Assembly (NCBI GenBank): GCA_005217565.1
Contig: SJCO01000014.1
Coordinates: forward strand, 1-64,000
From: Puteibacter caeruleilacunae
GTDB lineage: Bacteria > Bacteroidota > Bacteroidia > Bacteroidales > Prolixibacteraceae
Direction: 5' to 3'
DNA length: 64,000 nt
Part shown: positions 34,315 to 42,562 of the stretch, piece by piece
Layout: the number at the start of each line of letters is the position of its first letter
Position numbering within the stretch: position 1 is the first letter of the stretch
Made by a program: the position numbers and the translations under genes
The notes under the pieces: generated by a model
The model's input: only the letters and a program-made list of their open reading frames with translations
What the model was told of the DNA's origin: nothing
Databases searched by the model: none

Positions 34315-34518
34315 ATGTCAAGAAAGCATTGGGAGGTATTTTTTCTGATGCTTTTTTTGTTTCCCTTTGTTAGTGTAATTGTATTATTATTGGTTGTTGA
34401 TATGCTAAAAAGGGTATTGATAGAGGATTTAGTACAGAAAATAGGTGAATTGCTAATACTGTTTATGTGTCAGCCAATAAAAGTACAATTCTGTCCAATT
34501 CTATTACACTTAATCTGA
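34315..34518 (+). CDS. Possible small membrane protein
   Basis: A 67-codon frame from ATG 34315 with one strong hydrophobic helix (VFFLMLFLFPFVSVIVLLLVV) and a mixed-charge tail. It ends within the operator at 34474-34512, so its C-terminal codons are probably not under protein selection. Either a real short protein or chance. Confidence 0.3.
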   Translation: MSRKHWEVFFLMLFLFPFVSVIVLLLVVDMLKRVLIEDLVQKIGELLILFMCQPIKVQFCPILLHLI

Positions 34519-34538
34519 AGGTGTACTTCTTAACTTTG
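34474..34538 (+). promoter_or_regulatory. AraC-type operator and promoter, regulon A
   Basis: CCAATAAAAGTACAATTCTG at 34474 and CCAATTCTATTACACT at 34495 form the 21-bp direct repeat; the -7 box TAACTTTG is at 34531, 57 bp from the first half-site. It precedes the radical SAM gene by about 40 bp. Confidence 0.75.
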
Positions 34539-34578
34539 CCATATCAATGAACTAGGATTAATATTTAAAGAAAATAAA

Positions 34579-35454
34579 ATGAATTATACAGGGCCAATTT
34601 ACAGGCCTCCTTACGAGGCGAATACATTATTACTTCAGGTGACTGTAGGATGTGCACACAATAAATGTACATTTTGCACCATGTATCGTGATGTGAAGTT
34701 TTCGGTGGATAAAATGGATCAGGTAGAAAAGGATTTACAAGAAGCACAAGCAAAGTATCCTACGGTAAAGCGTATCTTTTTGGTCAATGGAGATGCCTTT
34801 GTATTATCAGGAAGACGATTGAAAGTTATTGCGGAAATGATTCACGAATATCTGCCAGCGGTTGAGATAATCACCATGTATGCTTCTATCAATAATATTA
34901 TGGGTAAAACTGATGATGAAATTGCAGAATTGAAGAGGCTGGGAATTGGTGATTTGTGGATTGGTGTTGAAACGGGTTTAGGAGACGCACTTGACTATTT
35001 GAACAAAGGTGCTTCGTTGGATGATGCATATGAACAATTGGAACGTTTAAACAGGGCAGGTATTACTTTCTTTTATGGTTTCATGTTCGGAGCCGCAGGA
35101 AAAGGCAGAGGGTTTGAGAATGCAGAGGCGAATGCTAAGTTAATTAACTCAGTAAAACCTTTGGGTATTGTTCCAACTACTCTAAATGTAAATGAAGGTA
35201 CTCAATTGGCAAAAGATATTGAAGAAGGCAAATTTGAAATGGCAACTGAACGTGAAGTGCTTGAAGAACAGATCAGGACACTGGAACTGGTAAATGTGCC
35301 TACCTATTATATGGGAATTCATGTCATTAATACGGTTAGTTTCGATGCTCAACTACCAAGAGATAAGAAAGCTGCCATTGATAGAGTGAACTATGTTATT
35401 TCAGATACTGATGAAACTGTGTTGGATAGTGTACCAATTCGTCATTCTATCTAA
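34579..35454 (+). CDS. Radical SAM enzyme
   Basis: The 291-residue protein has the cluster motif GCAHNKCTFCTMY, with C25, C30 and C33, a CxxxxCxxC spacing instead of CxxxCxxC. Before it lies IYRPPYEANTLLLQVTVG, typical of a widespread radical SAM subgroup often misnamed coproporphyrinogen oxidase. Further motifs are FLVNGDAF, GIGDLWIGVETGLGDALDYLNKG and FMFGAAGKG. No B12 or SPASM domain is present. The reaction is unknown. The operator at 34474 puts it in the same regulon as the flavin and nitroreductase genes. Confidence 0.88.
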   Translation: MNYTGPIYRPPYEANTLLLQVTVGCAHNKCTFCTMYRDVKFSVDKMDQVEKDLQEAQAKYPTVKRIFLVNGDAFVLSGRRLKVIAEMIHEYLPAVEIITMYASINNIMGKTDDEIAELKRLGIGDLWIGVETGLGDALDYLNKGASLDDAYEQLERLNRAGITFFYGFMFGAAGKGRGFENAEANAKLINSVKPLGIVPTTLNVNEGTQLAKDIEEGKFEMATEREVLEEQIRTLELVNVPTYYMGIHVINTVSFDAQLPRDKKAAIDRVNYVISDTDETVLDSVPIRHSI

Positions 35455-35596
35455 AAGGCAAATTGTTTGGTTTTATTGTTTTTCAAATAGGATATTATTA
35501 GTAGTTTTAACTATCCCAATTGAGGGATGGCATGAGGTAAAGCGGGGATTTTGAATTGAGGATTCCTCGTTTTTCATATCCAAATGATTAAATAAA

Positions 35597-36016
35597 ATGC
35601 TAGTAATGAATTTAACTCAAGAACAAATAATTGTTGGTGCAGCAGTAGTGGGTATCGTTTTAATTCTGTTGTATATACCATTTCGTTTATGGTTTATTGC
35701 TTTAATGTCAGGGATCAAGATCCCAGTATTGGAATTGCTGTTGATGAAATTTAGGAGATCTCCTGTTGAAGAAATCGTAAGAGGATTAATTGCTTCGGCT
35801 AAGAGTGGAATAATTATGAGAAGAGATGAGTTGGAGGCCCACGCTCTAGCTGGTGGTAGAGTCAGTAACGTTGTAAATGGAATGATTGCAGCTAAAAAAG
35901 CAGGATTGAAGCTTTCTTTCAGGAATGCAACAAAAGCTGACTTTCAAGGAATGGACATTGCAAAAACAATCAGACTGAAGCAGGCAAAGGACGATTGTGA
36001 AATAAGGTTTGAATAA
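35597..36016 (+). CDS. Truncated flotillin-like (FloA) protein
   Basis: A 139-residue protein with one membrane helix (IIVGAAVVGIVLILLYIPFRLWF) and a segment resembling the region after the membrane anchor of FloA/YqfA flotillins (GIKIPVLELLLMKFRRSPVEEIVRGLIASAKSGI, LEAHALAGGRVSNVVNGMIAA). FloA proteins are about 330 residues, and the SPFH and C-terminal parts are missing here. The frame ends at a TAA that is followed in the same frame by a methyltransferase fragment, so a deletion has probably joined unrelated genes. ATG 35606 is an equally good start. Confidence 0.65.
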   Translation: MLVMNLTQEQIIVGAAVVGIVLILLYIPFRLWFIALMSGIKIPVLELLLMKFRRSPVEEIVRGLIASAKSGIIMRRDELEAHALAGGRVSNVVNGMIAAKKAGLKLSFRNATKADFQGMDIAKTIRLKQAKDDCEIRFE

Positions 36017-36157
36017 GAAAGTGATCATCAGGCAGACTATTTATCTTATTGTTTGATTAAAAATGGTTTTGAAATCATCGATTTACAAAGGAAAAAATAT
36101 CCTGAACCTGATGGAACATTTTTGACGGATATGATTGTAATTGCTAAAAAGCAATAG
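36017..36157 (+). pseudogene. Methyltransferase C-terminal remnant
   Basis: In frame after the stop of the flotillin-like gene are 46 codons reading ESDHQADYLSYCLIKNGFEI, then EPDGTFLTDMIVIAKKQ and a stop. This looks like the C-terminus of a small class I SAM-dependent methyltransferase. No start or SAM-binding part is present. Confidence 0.6.
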
Positions 36158-36270
36158 AAATACCGAGCACATAAGAAAGAGTATTTCAGTGGGTAATTCA
36201 GTGATCGCTCGGATTGTACATTGATCTTGCCGAAAGTCAAACAAAACATAACTGATATTGGAGGATATAA

Positions 36271-36411
36271 ATGAGTAGTGATTATAACGTTGGTGATTTA
36301 ATCTATGATGCAAGTATTTATGATGGGATGAATGTATCCTCCAGCGTGCTATGCAATCTAGAAAACTATGATAATATTATACGATTAAGATGTGAGTTTA
36401 CTCTTGTTTGA
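36271..36411 (+). pseudogene. Methyltransferase N-terminal remnant
   Basis: From ATG 36271, preceded by GGAGG, 46 codons read MSSDYNVGDLIYDASIYDGM followed by unrelated residues and a stop. The opening matches the usual start of class I methyltransferases whose C-terminal fragment lies just upstream. The two pieces are thus in reversed order, as would follow from deletion inside a tandem duplication. Confidence 0.55.
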
Positions 36412-36446
36412 TAACATCCAATAAAATAATTAATTATTTTTGTGTT

Positions 36447-37607
36447 ATGACCGAGTACAATGAATATTCAGAGGATATTAGTTCATGTGAAGAGCCAGCA
36501 GCTTATTTAGAACGTCAGGGCATTGAGGCTGAAAAGGATGGAGGAGAGCAGGATATTGTTACGCCTTTTGATCCGAAAAAAGTTGAAATTGCTGTTGAGC
36601 AAATCACAATATATGGATTAGCCGCAAGAATTGAGGATGATGCTATTGATTTGATGCCCGAATTTCAGCGACAAAGTAATTTGTGGAGTAATACTAAAAT
36701 GAGTCAATTGATTGAGTCAATTTTAATTCGCTTGCCTTTACCCGCTATGTATATGGACGTTGCAAATGATGATAAATGGGTTGTAGTTGACGGGCTTCAA
36801 AGATTATCAACTATCAAGAAGTTTATGGTTGATAAGAAGTTAGTGTTGAAAGGGATGGAGTTTCTGAAAGAGCTTGAAGGAAAAAGTTTTGACGAGCTTG
36901 ATAGAATGTTTCAACGTCGTATTTATGAAACTAATATTACTGTTTTTAAGATTAAAAAGGGTACTCCCAAAAAGGTTTTAACTAGTCTTTTTCATCGAAT
37001 TAATACTGGAGGAACAAAATTAACTGCTCAAGAGATCCGACATGCATTAAATCAAGGACAAGTTACTGAATTCTTGAAAAGAATTTCGGAAGAGGATTGG
37101 TTTCGGGAGTGTATTCAAGTTTCACCAAAACGTATGCTTAATAAGGAGCTAATTTTGCGTTTTATGGCTTTTTATAACAATGGGTATGAGAATTATAAGC
37201 CTAGTCTGCAACAATTTCTTGATGATGAGATGGAGAGTCTTAATGAACAGGCAACAGCTGATGAATTAGCTCTCCTTGAAGATAAGTTTAAAAAGACTTT
37301 AGAGCTCTCGAAAAATATTTTTAATAATAAGATGTTTAGTAAAGCATTGATCCATCCTGAAAGAAAGGTTACGCTTAATAGATCGTTGTTTGAAACAACC
37401 ACTGTAAATCTTGCATTATTGTCGGATGATGAACAACGGATTCTAAAAAATAGTCCAGTTGGATTTTTGAGCGATTATAAAGAGTTGTTGAATAATAGTG
37501 ATTTTAATAGTGCCATTACCGAAAAAACGAACAATAAGGATAACGTGAAATATCGGCATAAGGAAATGCAAAAAATAATAACAAAATATACGCGTCATGC
37601 TTACTAG
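36447..37607 (+). CDS. DUF262 protein of a three-gene operon
   Basis: The start is ATG 36447 (MTEYNEYSEDISSCEEP), 386 residues. The DUF262 (ParB/Srx-like nuclease or NTPase) domain has MPEFQRQSNLWSNTKMSQL, where QR is conserved, and VVVDGLQRLSTIKKF, the family DGxQR motif. It lacks a DUF1524/HNH domain at the C-terminus, unlike GmrSD-type enzymes. Its last 11 bases overlap the start of the ATPase gene. DUF262 proteins are common in restriction and phage-defence loci, so this is probably the sensor or effector of a defence operon. Confidence 0.85.
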   Translation: MTEYNEYSEDISSCEEPAAYLERQGIEAEKDGGEQDIVTPFDPKKVEIAVEQITIYGLAARIEDDAIDLMPEFQRQSNLWSNTKMSQLIESILIRLPLPAMYMDVANDDKWVVVDGLQRLSTIKKFMVDKKLVLKGMEFLKELEGKSFDELDRMFQRRIYETNITVFKIKKGTPKKVLTSLFHRINTGGTKLTAQEIRHALNQGQVTEFLKRISEEDWFRECIQVSPKRMLNKELILRFMAFYNNGYENYKPSLQQFLDDEMESLNEQATADELALLEDKFKKTLELSKNIFNNKMFSKALIHPERKVTLNRSLFETTTVNLALLSDDEQRILKNSPVGFLSDYKELLNNSDFNSAITEKTNNKDNVKYRHKEMQKIITKYTRHAY

Positions 37608-38718
37608 TGTTTCTATTAGAAATTTTAAAGCAATAAAAGATGAAACGGTTCTACTTTCACCTTTAACCATATTTGCCGGATACAATGGACTGGGTAAGTC
37701 TTCTATTCTACAGGTATTGTTATTGTTGAGACAGTCGTATAAAAATGGAGATTTTAGTCGTGGCCTTTTTTTACGTGATGATTTGCTTTTACAATTAGGA
37801 ATAGGAAAAGATATTTTGTCGGTTGATGCTGATCCACAAGAAACTTTAGCATTTACCTTGGAATTTGAATATGATCATGAGTTGAAACTTGAATTTACTC
37901 CCGATAAGGGAAGTGATGTTTTACCTCTAACTAAAGAGTTAAAAGATGAAAACTTTGCATTGGAAAATGAACCGATTTTCTCAAGAAACTTCCAATATTT
38001 GTGTGCAAATCGGATTAATCCACAAGTGCAATATAAGGCATCTTCTTATTTTGTTGAGCAATTACAGTCGCTGGGTAAAACAGGAGAATATACTGTTCAT
38101 TATCTGGCAAAAAATCAAGATAGTGTAATCAATAATGAGTTGCTGCAACATCCTAAAGCTAAGTCGAATACTTTAATTGATAATGTTAATGCCTGGTTGG
38201 CTGAAATCTCTCCTGGTGTTAAGGCTATAACAACACTTCATCCCGATTTAGAGGTGGCTAGTTTGAATTATCAATTTGAGACTAAATATGATTATACTGA
38301 GTCTTTTAAGCCAACACATGTAGGTTTTGGATTGACGTATGTGTTGCCAGTGATAACGGCTGTGTTAATGTCGAAAGCTGGAGATTTGATAATTGTAGAA
38401 AATCCTGAATCGCATTTGCATCCGGCCGGTCAGGCTAAAATTGGTCATTTATTTGCAAAGGCAGCAGGTGCGGGGATACAGATTATTATGGAGACACATA
38501 GTGATCATGTGATAAATGGAGTACGTGTTGCTGTAAAGCAGGATATATTGGAAGGTGAGGATGTTTCATTGTATTTTATTGATCGGGATATTGATCAAAC
38601 AAATCATGAATCGAAGATAATTCCGGTGTATATTGATGATAAGGGAAAAATTGAAGATTGGCCGATGGGATTTATGGATGAATGGGAAAAACAACTGAGT
38701 GATTTGTTAGGAGAATAG
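37597..38718 (+). CDS. AAA/SMC-like ATPase (DUF3696 type)
   Basis: A 373-residue ABC/RecF-like ATPase. Walker A is GYNGLGKSS at about residues 28-36, followed by LLLLRQSY. The second half has GLTYVLPVITAVLMSKAGDL (signature-like region), Walker B LIIVENPESHLHP and the switch histidine in METHSDHVINGVR. Such single-chain AAA_21/DUF3696 proteins pair with effector proteins in OLD-, Septu- and Menshen-like defence systems. It overlaps the DUF262 gene by 11 bp and is separated from the third gene by 2 bp. Confidence 0.9.
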   Translation: MLTSVSIRNFKAIKDETVLLSPLTIFAGYNGLGKSSILQVLLLLRQSYKNGDFSRGLFLRDDLLLQLGIGKDILSVDADPQETLAFTLEFEYDHELKLEFTPDKGSDVLPLTKELKDENFALENEPIFSRNFQYLCANRINPQVQYKASSYFVEQLQSLGKTGEYTVHYLAKNQDSVINNELLQHPKAKSNTLIDNVNAWLAEISPGVKAITTLHPDLEVASLNYQFETKYDYTESFKPTHVGFGLTYVLPVITAVLMSKAGDLIIVENPESHLHPAGQAKIGHLFAKAAGAGIQIIMETHSDHVINGVRVAVKQDILEGEDVSLYFIDRDIDQTNHESKIIPVYIDDKGKIEDWPMGFMDEWEKQLSDLLGE

Positions 38719-38720
38719 GT

Positions 38721-39689
38721 ATGGAGTATTTTATTTTTAACGACTCTTCGATTCCGTTCAAATCGGAAGAGGATGCAAATGTCAATTTTCCTATATTTTT
38801 GCGGCTTATTGAGAATGGATTGGAGAAAGGTTTGAAGGCCGTACGGGTTTGTGACGAAGATTCATCTAGATGGTTCAATACTCAACTTACAGAAGGAAAA
38901 TATATTTTTGACTGGGTGAATGAACAAGATAATGATAGGCGTATTTTAATTAAGTCTCTTTTCCAGCGAACAGACTATCCATATATTCCTGAATCTGAGT
39001 TTTACTTAAATAATCGACATCAACTGTCGGAATTTTACTTGAAGGATGACAGTGATTGTATGGTTCCTTCACTTGGAGCAACGTACTTGCTAGACCAGAT
39101 ATCGGTGAGTTATCTTTCGGATGAAAGGTGGGATAAGCATGAGATTGAGATTGTTGGAAAGGAATTGACAGATGCTGGAGATAGAGTATATGAAGTTGCA
39201 GTTGGGAACTGTGCAAATCTTGAACACTGGAAGGTTTGGAAGAAACAGATTGAGACAGATCGGTTGGAAAGCCTTAGAGAAGGAAATGAGTTATGGCAAA
39301 ATCGAGAGCAAGAATTTCCTAATCTTGTGTTCGTGGGGAGAACTGATAAACAGCTTAAGGATCTATCAATATCAAAAGGGATGTTTACCCAATTGGTTGA
39401 TGTTTTGAAAGGCCTGAACGGTTATTGTGAAAGTGGAGGTAATTATTCTGTTGATGATTTGAAGGGGGCGTTAGGTTTTAGTTTGTCGGATGAATCTGAA
39501 TCGGTTAAACAGGATCCTCGTCTTAGGAGACATCGCTTGTTTGATGTTAATGGTAAGAAGTGTTTTTTTGGATTGCATGCTAAGGGATTTAATTCAGCCT
39601 TTCGACTTTATTTCCTTCCTGTATCCTCAGAAAATAAAATTTATATCGGATATTTTGGTCCGCACCTCCCAACAAAGAGAAATAGGTGA
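38721..39689 (+). CDS. Unknown third component of the DUF262/ATPase operon
   Basis: A 322-residue soluble protein starting MEYFIFNDSSIPFKSEEDAN. I do not recognise a family. The C-terminal part (DPRLRRHRLFDVNGKKCFFG, then LHAKGFNSAFRLYFLP, then KIYIGYFGPHLPTK) looks like a compact beta-rich module with conserved-looking aromatic and basic residues. The first 130 residues are acidic. Tight spacing with the ATPase gene, 2 bp, argues for a shared complex. A nuclease or toxin function is possible but unsupported by any motif seen. Confidence 0.7.
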   Translation: MEYFIFNDSSIPFKSEEDANVNFPIFLRLIENGLEKGLKAVRVCDEDSSRWFNTQLTEGKYIFDWVNEQDNDRRILIKSLFQRTDYPYIPESEFYLNNRHQLSEFYLKDDSDCMVPSLGATYLLDQISVSYLSDERWDKHEIEIVGKELTDAGDRVYEVAVGNCANLEHWKVWKKQIETDRLESLREGNELWQNREQEFPNLVFVGRTDKQLKDLSISKGMFTQLVDVLKGLNGYCESGGNYSVDDLKGALGFSLSDESESVKQDPRLRRHRLFDVNGKKCFFGLHAKGFNSAFRLYFLPVSSENKIYIGYFGPHLPTKRNR

Positions 39690-39813
39690 TAAATTTATAT
39701 GATCAGCCTAATGGACAGTGGAAAAAACGGTTCGGTTTGTGCCAGCATTAATGCAGTTGACGTTATCCTGATAGCAAAATCTTATAGTCTGATAATCTAT
39801 TAATCTTTAAAAG

Positions 39814-40299
39814 ATGAAGTTAGTATTTATTCAAACTGGAGGAACGATCGACAAAGATTACCCTCATACAACAAAAGGCTGGGCATTTGAATTTGGAGAA
39901 CCAGCTACTAATCGTATTTTAGAGAAACTAAATCCATCTTTTGAATTTGAGGTCGTCACATGCTGTCAGAAGGATAGTCTTGAGATTACTGATGTAGACC
40001 GACAGCGTTTGGTTGATCTGATTAACAGTCATGATGGTAACAAATTTATCATTACTCATGGTACCGATACGATGATGGAAACGGCTGCTTATATTAGTGA
40101 GAGAGTTGGTGATAAATTGGTTGTAATTACGGGAGCAATGCGCCCCGAACGCTTTAGTAATTCAGAGGCGCCTATAAACCTGGGATGTGCAATAGCGACT
40201 GCAAATCTTATTGAGGAGGGTGTTTTTATTGCGATGCATGGTATTGTGAAAGAGCATACTGAAATTAAGCGGAATTTAGAAACAGGTAAATATTACTAG
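39814..40299 (+). CDS. Single-domain asparaginase-like protein
   Basis: The 161-residue product equals the N-terminal domain of L-asparaginases: FIQTGGTIDKDYP with the nucleophile threonine, and ITHGTDTMMETAAYI with the second catalytic threonine and aspartate. Full asparaginases have about 330 residues with a C-terminal domain that completes the dimer; here it is absent, and the frame ends naturally at HTEIKRNLETGKYY. Such short versions are common in marine bacteria and may act as homomultimers; activity is uncertain. Preceded by 120 bp gap after the defence operon. Confidence 0.82.
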   Translation: MKLVFIQTGGTIDKDYPHTTKGWAFEFGEPATNRILEKLNPSFEFEVVTCCQKDSLEITDVDRQRLVDLINSHDGNKFIITHGTDTMMETAAYISERVGDKLVVITGAMRPERFSNSEAPINLGCAIATANLIEEGVFIAMHGIVKEHTEIKRNLETGKYY

Positions 40300-40368
40300 G
40301 ATGCAGGTGATTGCATCACCCAAAATGTGAAAGTGTAACGGTCACTACTTTAATTAATAAATAGACTC

Positions 40369-41310
40369 ATGGAAAAGAAACAAGTTATAGATTGTTATAA
40401 TCGAATTAAACCCTACATTCATAATACTCCGGTATTAACGTCTCGTTTGTTAAATGAAATAGTAGGGGCCGAGTTGTTTTTTAAATGTGAAAACTTTCAG
40501 AGGATGGGTGCATTTAAAATGAGAGGTGCAACCAATGCTATTTTGCAACTTTCTGAAGAACAGCGACAAAAAGGTGTGGTGACTCATTCCTCTGGAAACT
40601 TTGCTCAGGCCTTGGCGCTTGCAGCTCAGAGTCTTGGTGTAAAGGCTTATATTGTAATGCCTTCATCTGCTCCTCAGGTGAAGAAAAATGCGGTTATTGG
40701 CTATGGCGGAGATGTTGTGGAATGTGAACCTACACTTCAAGCCAGAGAAGCTGCTGCAAAAGAAATTGAGATTAATAAGGGGGCTACTTTTATTCATCCA
40801 TCGAACGATAATAATGTCATTTTGGGGCAAGGGACTGCTTGTTTGGAGCTACTTGAAGACTATCCTGAGTTAGACATTGTTTTTACTCCTGTTGGTGGTG
40901 GTGGATTGATTGCGGGAACTGCTTTAGCTGCTCATTATTTTGGGACGAACTGTAAGGTTATTGGAGGTGAGCCTTTTGAAGCGGATGATGCTTACCGGTC
41001 GTTGATTTCAGGTCAGATTGAGTCGAATGAAACTACCAATACAATTGCCGATGGATTGAAGACTCAATTGGGCGATAAGAATTTCCCTATCATTCAGCAG
41101 TATGTCGATCGAATTATTCGGGTTACAGAAGAGGAGATTGTGAGCGCAATGCAGTTGATCTGGGAGCGTATGAAAATTATTATTGAGCCTTCTAGTGCTG
41201 TTGCATTTGCTGCTATACTGAAAGAGAAAGCTTCATTTCAAAATATGAAAATAGGTGTTATCATTTCCGGCGGTAATGTGGAATTGAATAATCTACCATT
41301 TACGCGCTAA
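40369..41310 (+). CDS. PLP-dependent threonine/serine dehydratase or racemase
   Basis: A 313-residue fold-type II PLP enzyme. The cofactor lysine is K50 in GAFKMRGATNAI, SSGNFAQALALAA contacts the substrate, and VGGGGLIAGTA binds the phosphate. No ACT regulatory domain follows, so it resembles catabolic threonine dehydratase, serine racemase or threo-3-hydroxyaspartate dehydratase; sequence alone does not decide among them. The stop codon lies within the terminator at 41305-41344. It follows the asparaginase-like gene after 69 bp. Confidence 0.88.
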   Translation: MEKKQVIDCYNRIKPYIHNTPVLTSRLLNEIVGAELFFKCENFQRMGAFKMRGATNAILQLSEEQRQKGVVTHSSGNFAQALALAAQSLGVKAYIVMPSSAPQVKKNAVIGYGGDVVECEPTLQAREAAAKEIEINKGATFIHPSNDNNVILGQGTACLELLEDYPELDIVFTPVGGGGLIAGTALAAHYFGTNCKVIGGEPFEADDAYRSLISGQIESNETTNTIADGLKTQLGDKNFPIIQQYVDRIIRVTEEEIVSAMQLIWERMKIIIEPSSAVAFAAILKEKASFQNMKIGVIISGGNVELNNLPFTR

Positions 41311-41344
41311 AAAGATATTGCTAACGTATGATATCTTTTTAGCG
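41305..41344 (+). terminator. Bidirectional-type terminator hairpin
   Basis: CGCTAAAAAGATAT and ATATCTTTTTAGCG pair perfectly around a 12-nt loop; the T-run is inside the stem. It ends the dehydratase transcript. Confidence 0.75.
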
Positions 41345-41354
41345 GTATTGCGGC

Positions 41355-41465
41355 ATCATGGGTTAAAAAGAAAATGCCCTTCCAGGGCAGATCGTGATGA
41401 TGTTTGTGATCATCACGATCTTACAATATGCTACAGCGACACTTCATCGTGGATTAAAAGCGTGC
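41355..41465. repeat. REP-like palindromes
   Basis: GGGTTAAAAAGAAAATGCCC, then TTCCA, then GGGCAG, followed by a palindrome with GATCGTGATGAT and ATCATCACGATC, and by CATCGTGGATTAAAA. The first hairpin has the same TTCCA loop and GGTTAAAAA flank as the element at 19440. Confidence 0.7.
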
Positions 41466-41516
41466 ATCTTTTCTAATGGTGCTGTGCATTGAACATGGTT
41501 GTTTATACTCCTTTCC

Positions 41517-41582
41517 TTCCAAAAAGTATTCATCATCAACGAAAATGTTTAAGTGAAGAGCAACCTTCGTGCCCGATATTTG
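41517..41582 (+). promoter_or_regulatory. AraC-type operator and promoter, regulon B
   Basis: TTCCAAAAAGTATTCATC at 41517 and ACGAAAATGTTTAAG at about 41538 resemble the two half-sites at 42321 and 43561. A -7-like box GATATTTG lies at 41575, 58 bp from the first half-site. It precedes the nitroreductase gene; weaker than the other two sites. Confidence 0.5.
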
Positions 41583-41613
41583 TATCAGTTAATAATTCAA
41601 AGATCTTAATAAC

Positions 41614-42300
41614 ATGAAACAAATATTCGCAATTCTATTATCCATGGTAACATTCACTGCTTGTTCAAATGCTCAAGGTAATGGGGCAGGTAATAAGAGT
41701 AAGACAAGTTCTAACACAAATGTGGTGGTAAAGTTAGTTAAGCCTGATCTTGAGAATAAGGTGACATTAATGGATGCTCTCCAAAACCGTAAATCGACAC
41801 GTAACTTCGCTGAAAAAGAGATTAGTAAACAGGATCTAAGTAATTTGCTATGGGCTGCTGCAGGTGTTAATAGAGAGAATGGTGGGAGAACAGTGCCTTT
41901 GTTAGGCGATATTGCAATCTATGTGGCTCTGGAATCGGGTGTCTATCGATATGAGGCTTCTCATCATGAATTAAAGCAAGTTATAGCTGAAGATATCAGA
42001 AGTGAAATCTCTCCGCAATCGCCTGTGAAAAAGGCTCCTGCAGTGTTTATCATGACGATTGACGATGAATCGTTTCCTATGTATATGAAAAAAGCAATGG
42101 AGGAGGCGCATGGAATGGATTTTTACTATGGAAATCAAGTGGCTTATTCTACTCAGAATATTTATCTCTATGCGTGTGCTAATAAGATGAATTCGGTTGT
42201 TATTGGTGGATTTTACAGAGAAAAGGTAGATAAAATGTTAGGCTTGGGTGAAAAACATCACTCATATCTTATTCAATTGGTTGGATATCAGCCTGAATAA
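41614..42300 (+). CDS. Nitroreductase-family lipoprotein
   Basis: The 228-residue product has a lipoprotein signal peptide (MKQIFAILLSMVTFTACSNA, lipobox TAC) and a SagB-like nitroreductase domain: LMDALQNRKSTRNFAEKEI, LLWAAAGVNRENGGRTVP, YSTQNIYLYACANKMNSVVIGGFY. It is thus an FMN enzyme exposed in the periplasm or at the outer membrane, with unknown substrate. It lies 260 bp before an AraC gene with a matching operator, suggesting joint induction with the RND pump. Confidence 0.88.
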   Translation: MKQIFAILLSMVTFTACSNAQGNGAGNKSKTSSNTNVVVKLVKPDLENKVTLMDALQNRKSTRNFAEKEISKQDLSNLLWAAAGVNRENGGRTVPLLGDIAIYVALESGVYRYEASHHELKQVIAEDIRSEISPQSPVKKAPAVFIMTIDDESFPMYMKKAMEEAHGMDFYYGNQVAYSTQNIYLYACANKMNSVVIGGFYREKVDKMLGLGEKHHSYLIQLVGYQPE

Positions 42301-42320
42301 GGAAAGTGCTCTTTGTGCGC

Positions 42321-42387
42321 ATGCAAAAATGTATTCACATTATGCAAAAAAGTATAAGAGATAAGCCCTCTTCATGACCGATCTTTG
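42321..42387 (+). promoter_or_regulatory. AraC-type operator and promoter, regulon B
   Basis: ATGCAAAAATGTATTCAC at 42321 and ATGCAAAAAAGTATAAGAG at 42342 are direct repeats 21 bp apart. A -7-like box GATCTTTG lies at 42380, 59 bp from the first half-site. It probably autoregulates the AraC gene at 42563. Confidence 0.7.
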
Positions 42388-42392
42388 TATGC

Positions 42393-42500
42393 GTAACTAT
42401 TAAAGGTGCTTCACATGTAGACCTATATGATAAAGTCGACTATGTGCAAGAAGTTGTAAATAGAATCGACAGTTTCTTTAATAAGCATGTCAAACATTGC
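42393..42500 (+). pseudogene. Alpha/beta-hydrolase C-terminal remnant
   Basis: The frame starting GTA ACT ATT AAA reads VTIKGASHVDLYDKVDYVQE, then VVNRIDSFFNKHVKH. This is the usual C-terminus of a Bacteroidota alpha/beta hydrolase, where the histidine in GASH is the catalytic one. No upstream part exists: it is joined directly to the promoter at 42321-42387. Confidence 0.65.
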
Positions 42501-42514
42501 ATCAGTGTAAAGTT

Positions 42515-42552
42515 GCAGGTAGCGTTTTGCTACCTGCTTTGTATTTTTATTT
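42515..42552 (+). terminator. Terminator-like hairpin in the araC leader
   Basis: GCAGGTAGC, loop GTTTT, GCTACCTGC, then TTTGTATTTTTATTT. It ends about 10 bp before the AraC start codon at 42563 and would attenuate transcription from the promoter at 42321-42387, or be the old terminator of the lost hydrolase gene. Confidence 0.65.
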
Positions 42553-42562
42553 GTAGGGTAAA

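Noticed and set aside
34315-34518. Confident small membrane protein before the radical SAM gene
   Set aside because: Its last codons coincide with a regulatory site under separate selection, so it is kept only as a low-confidence entry.
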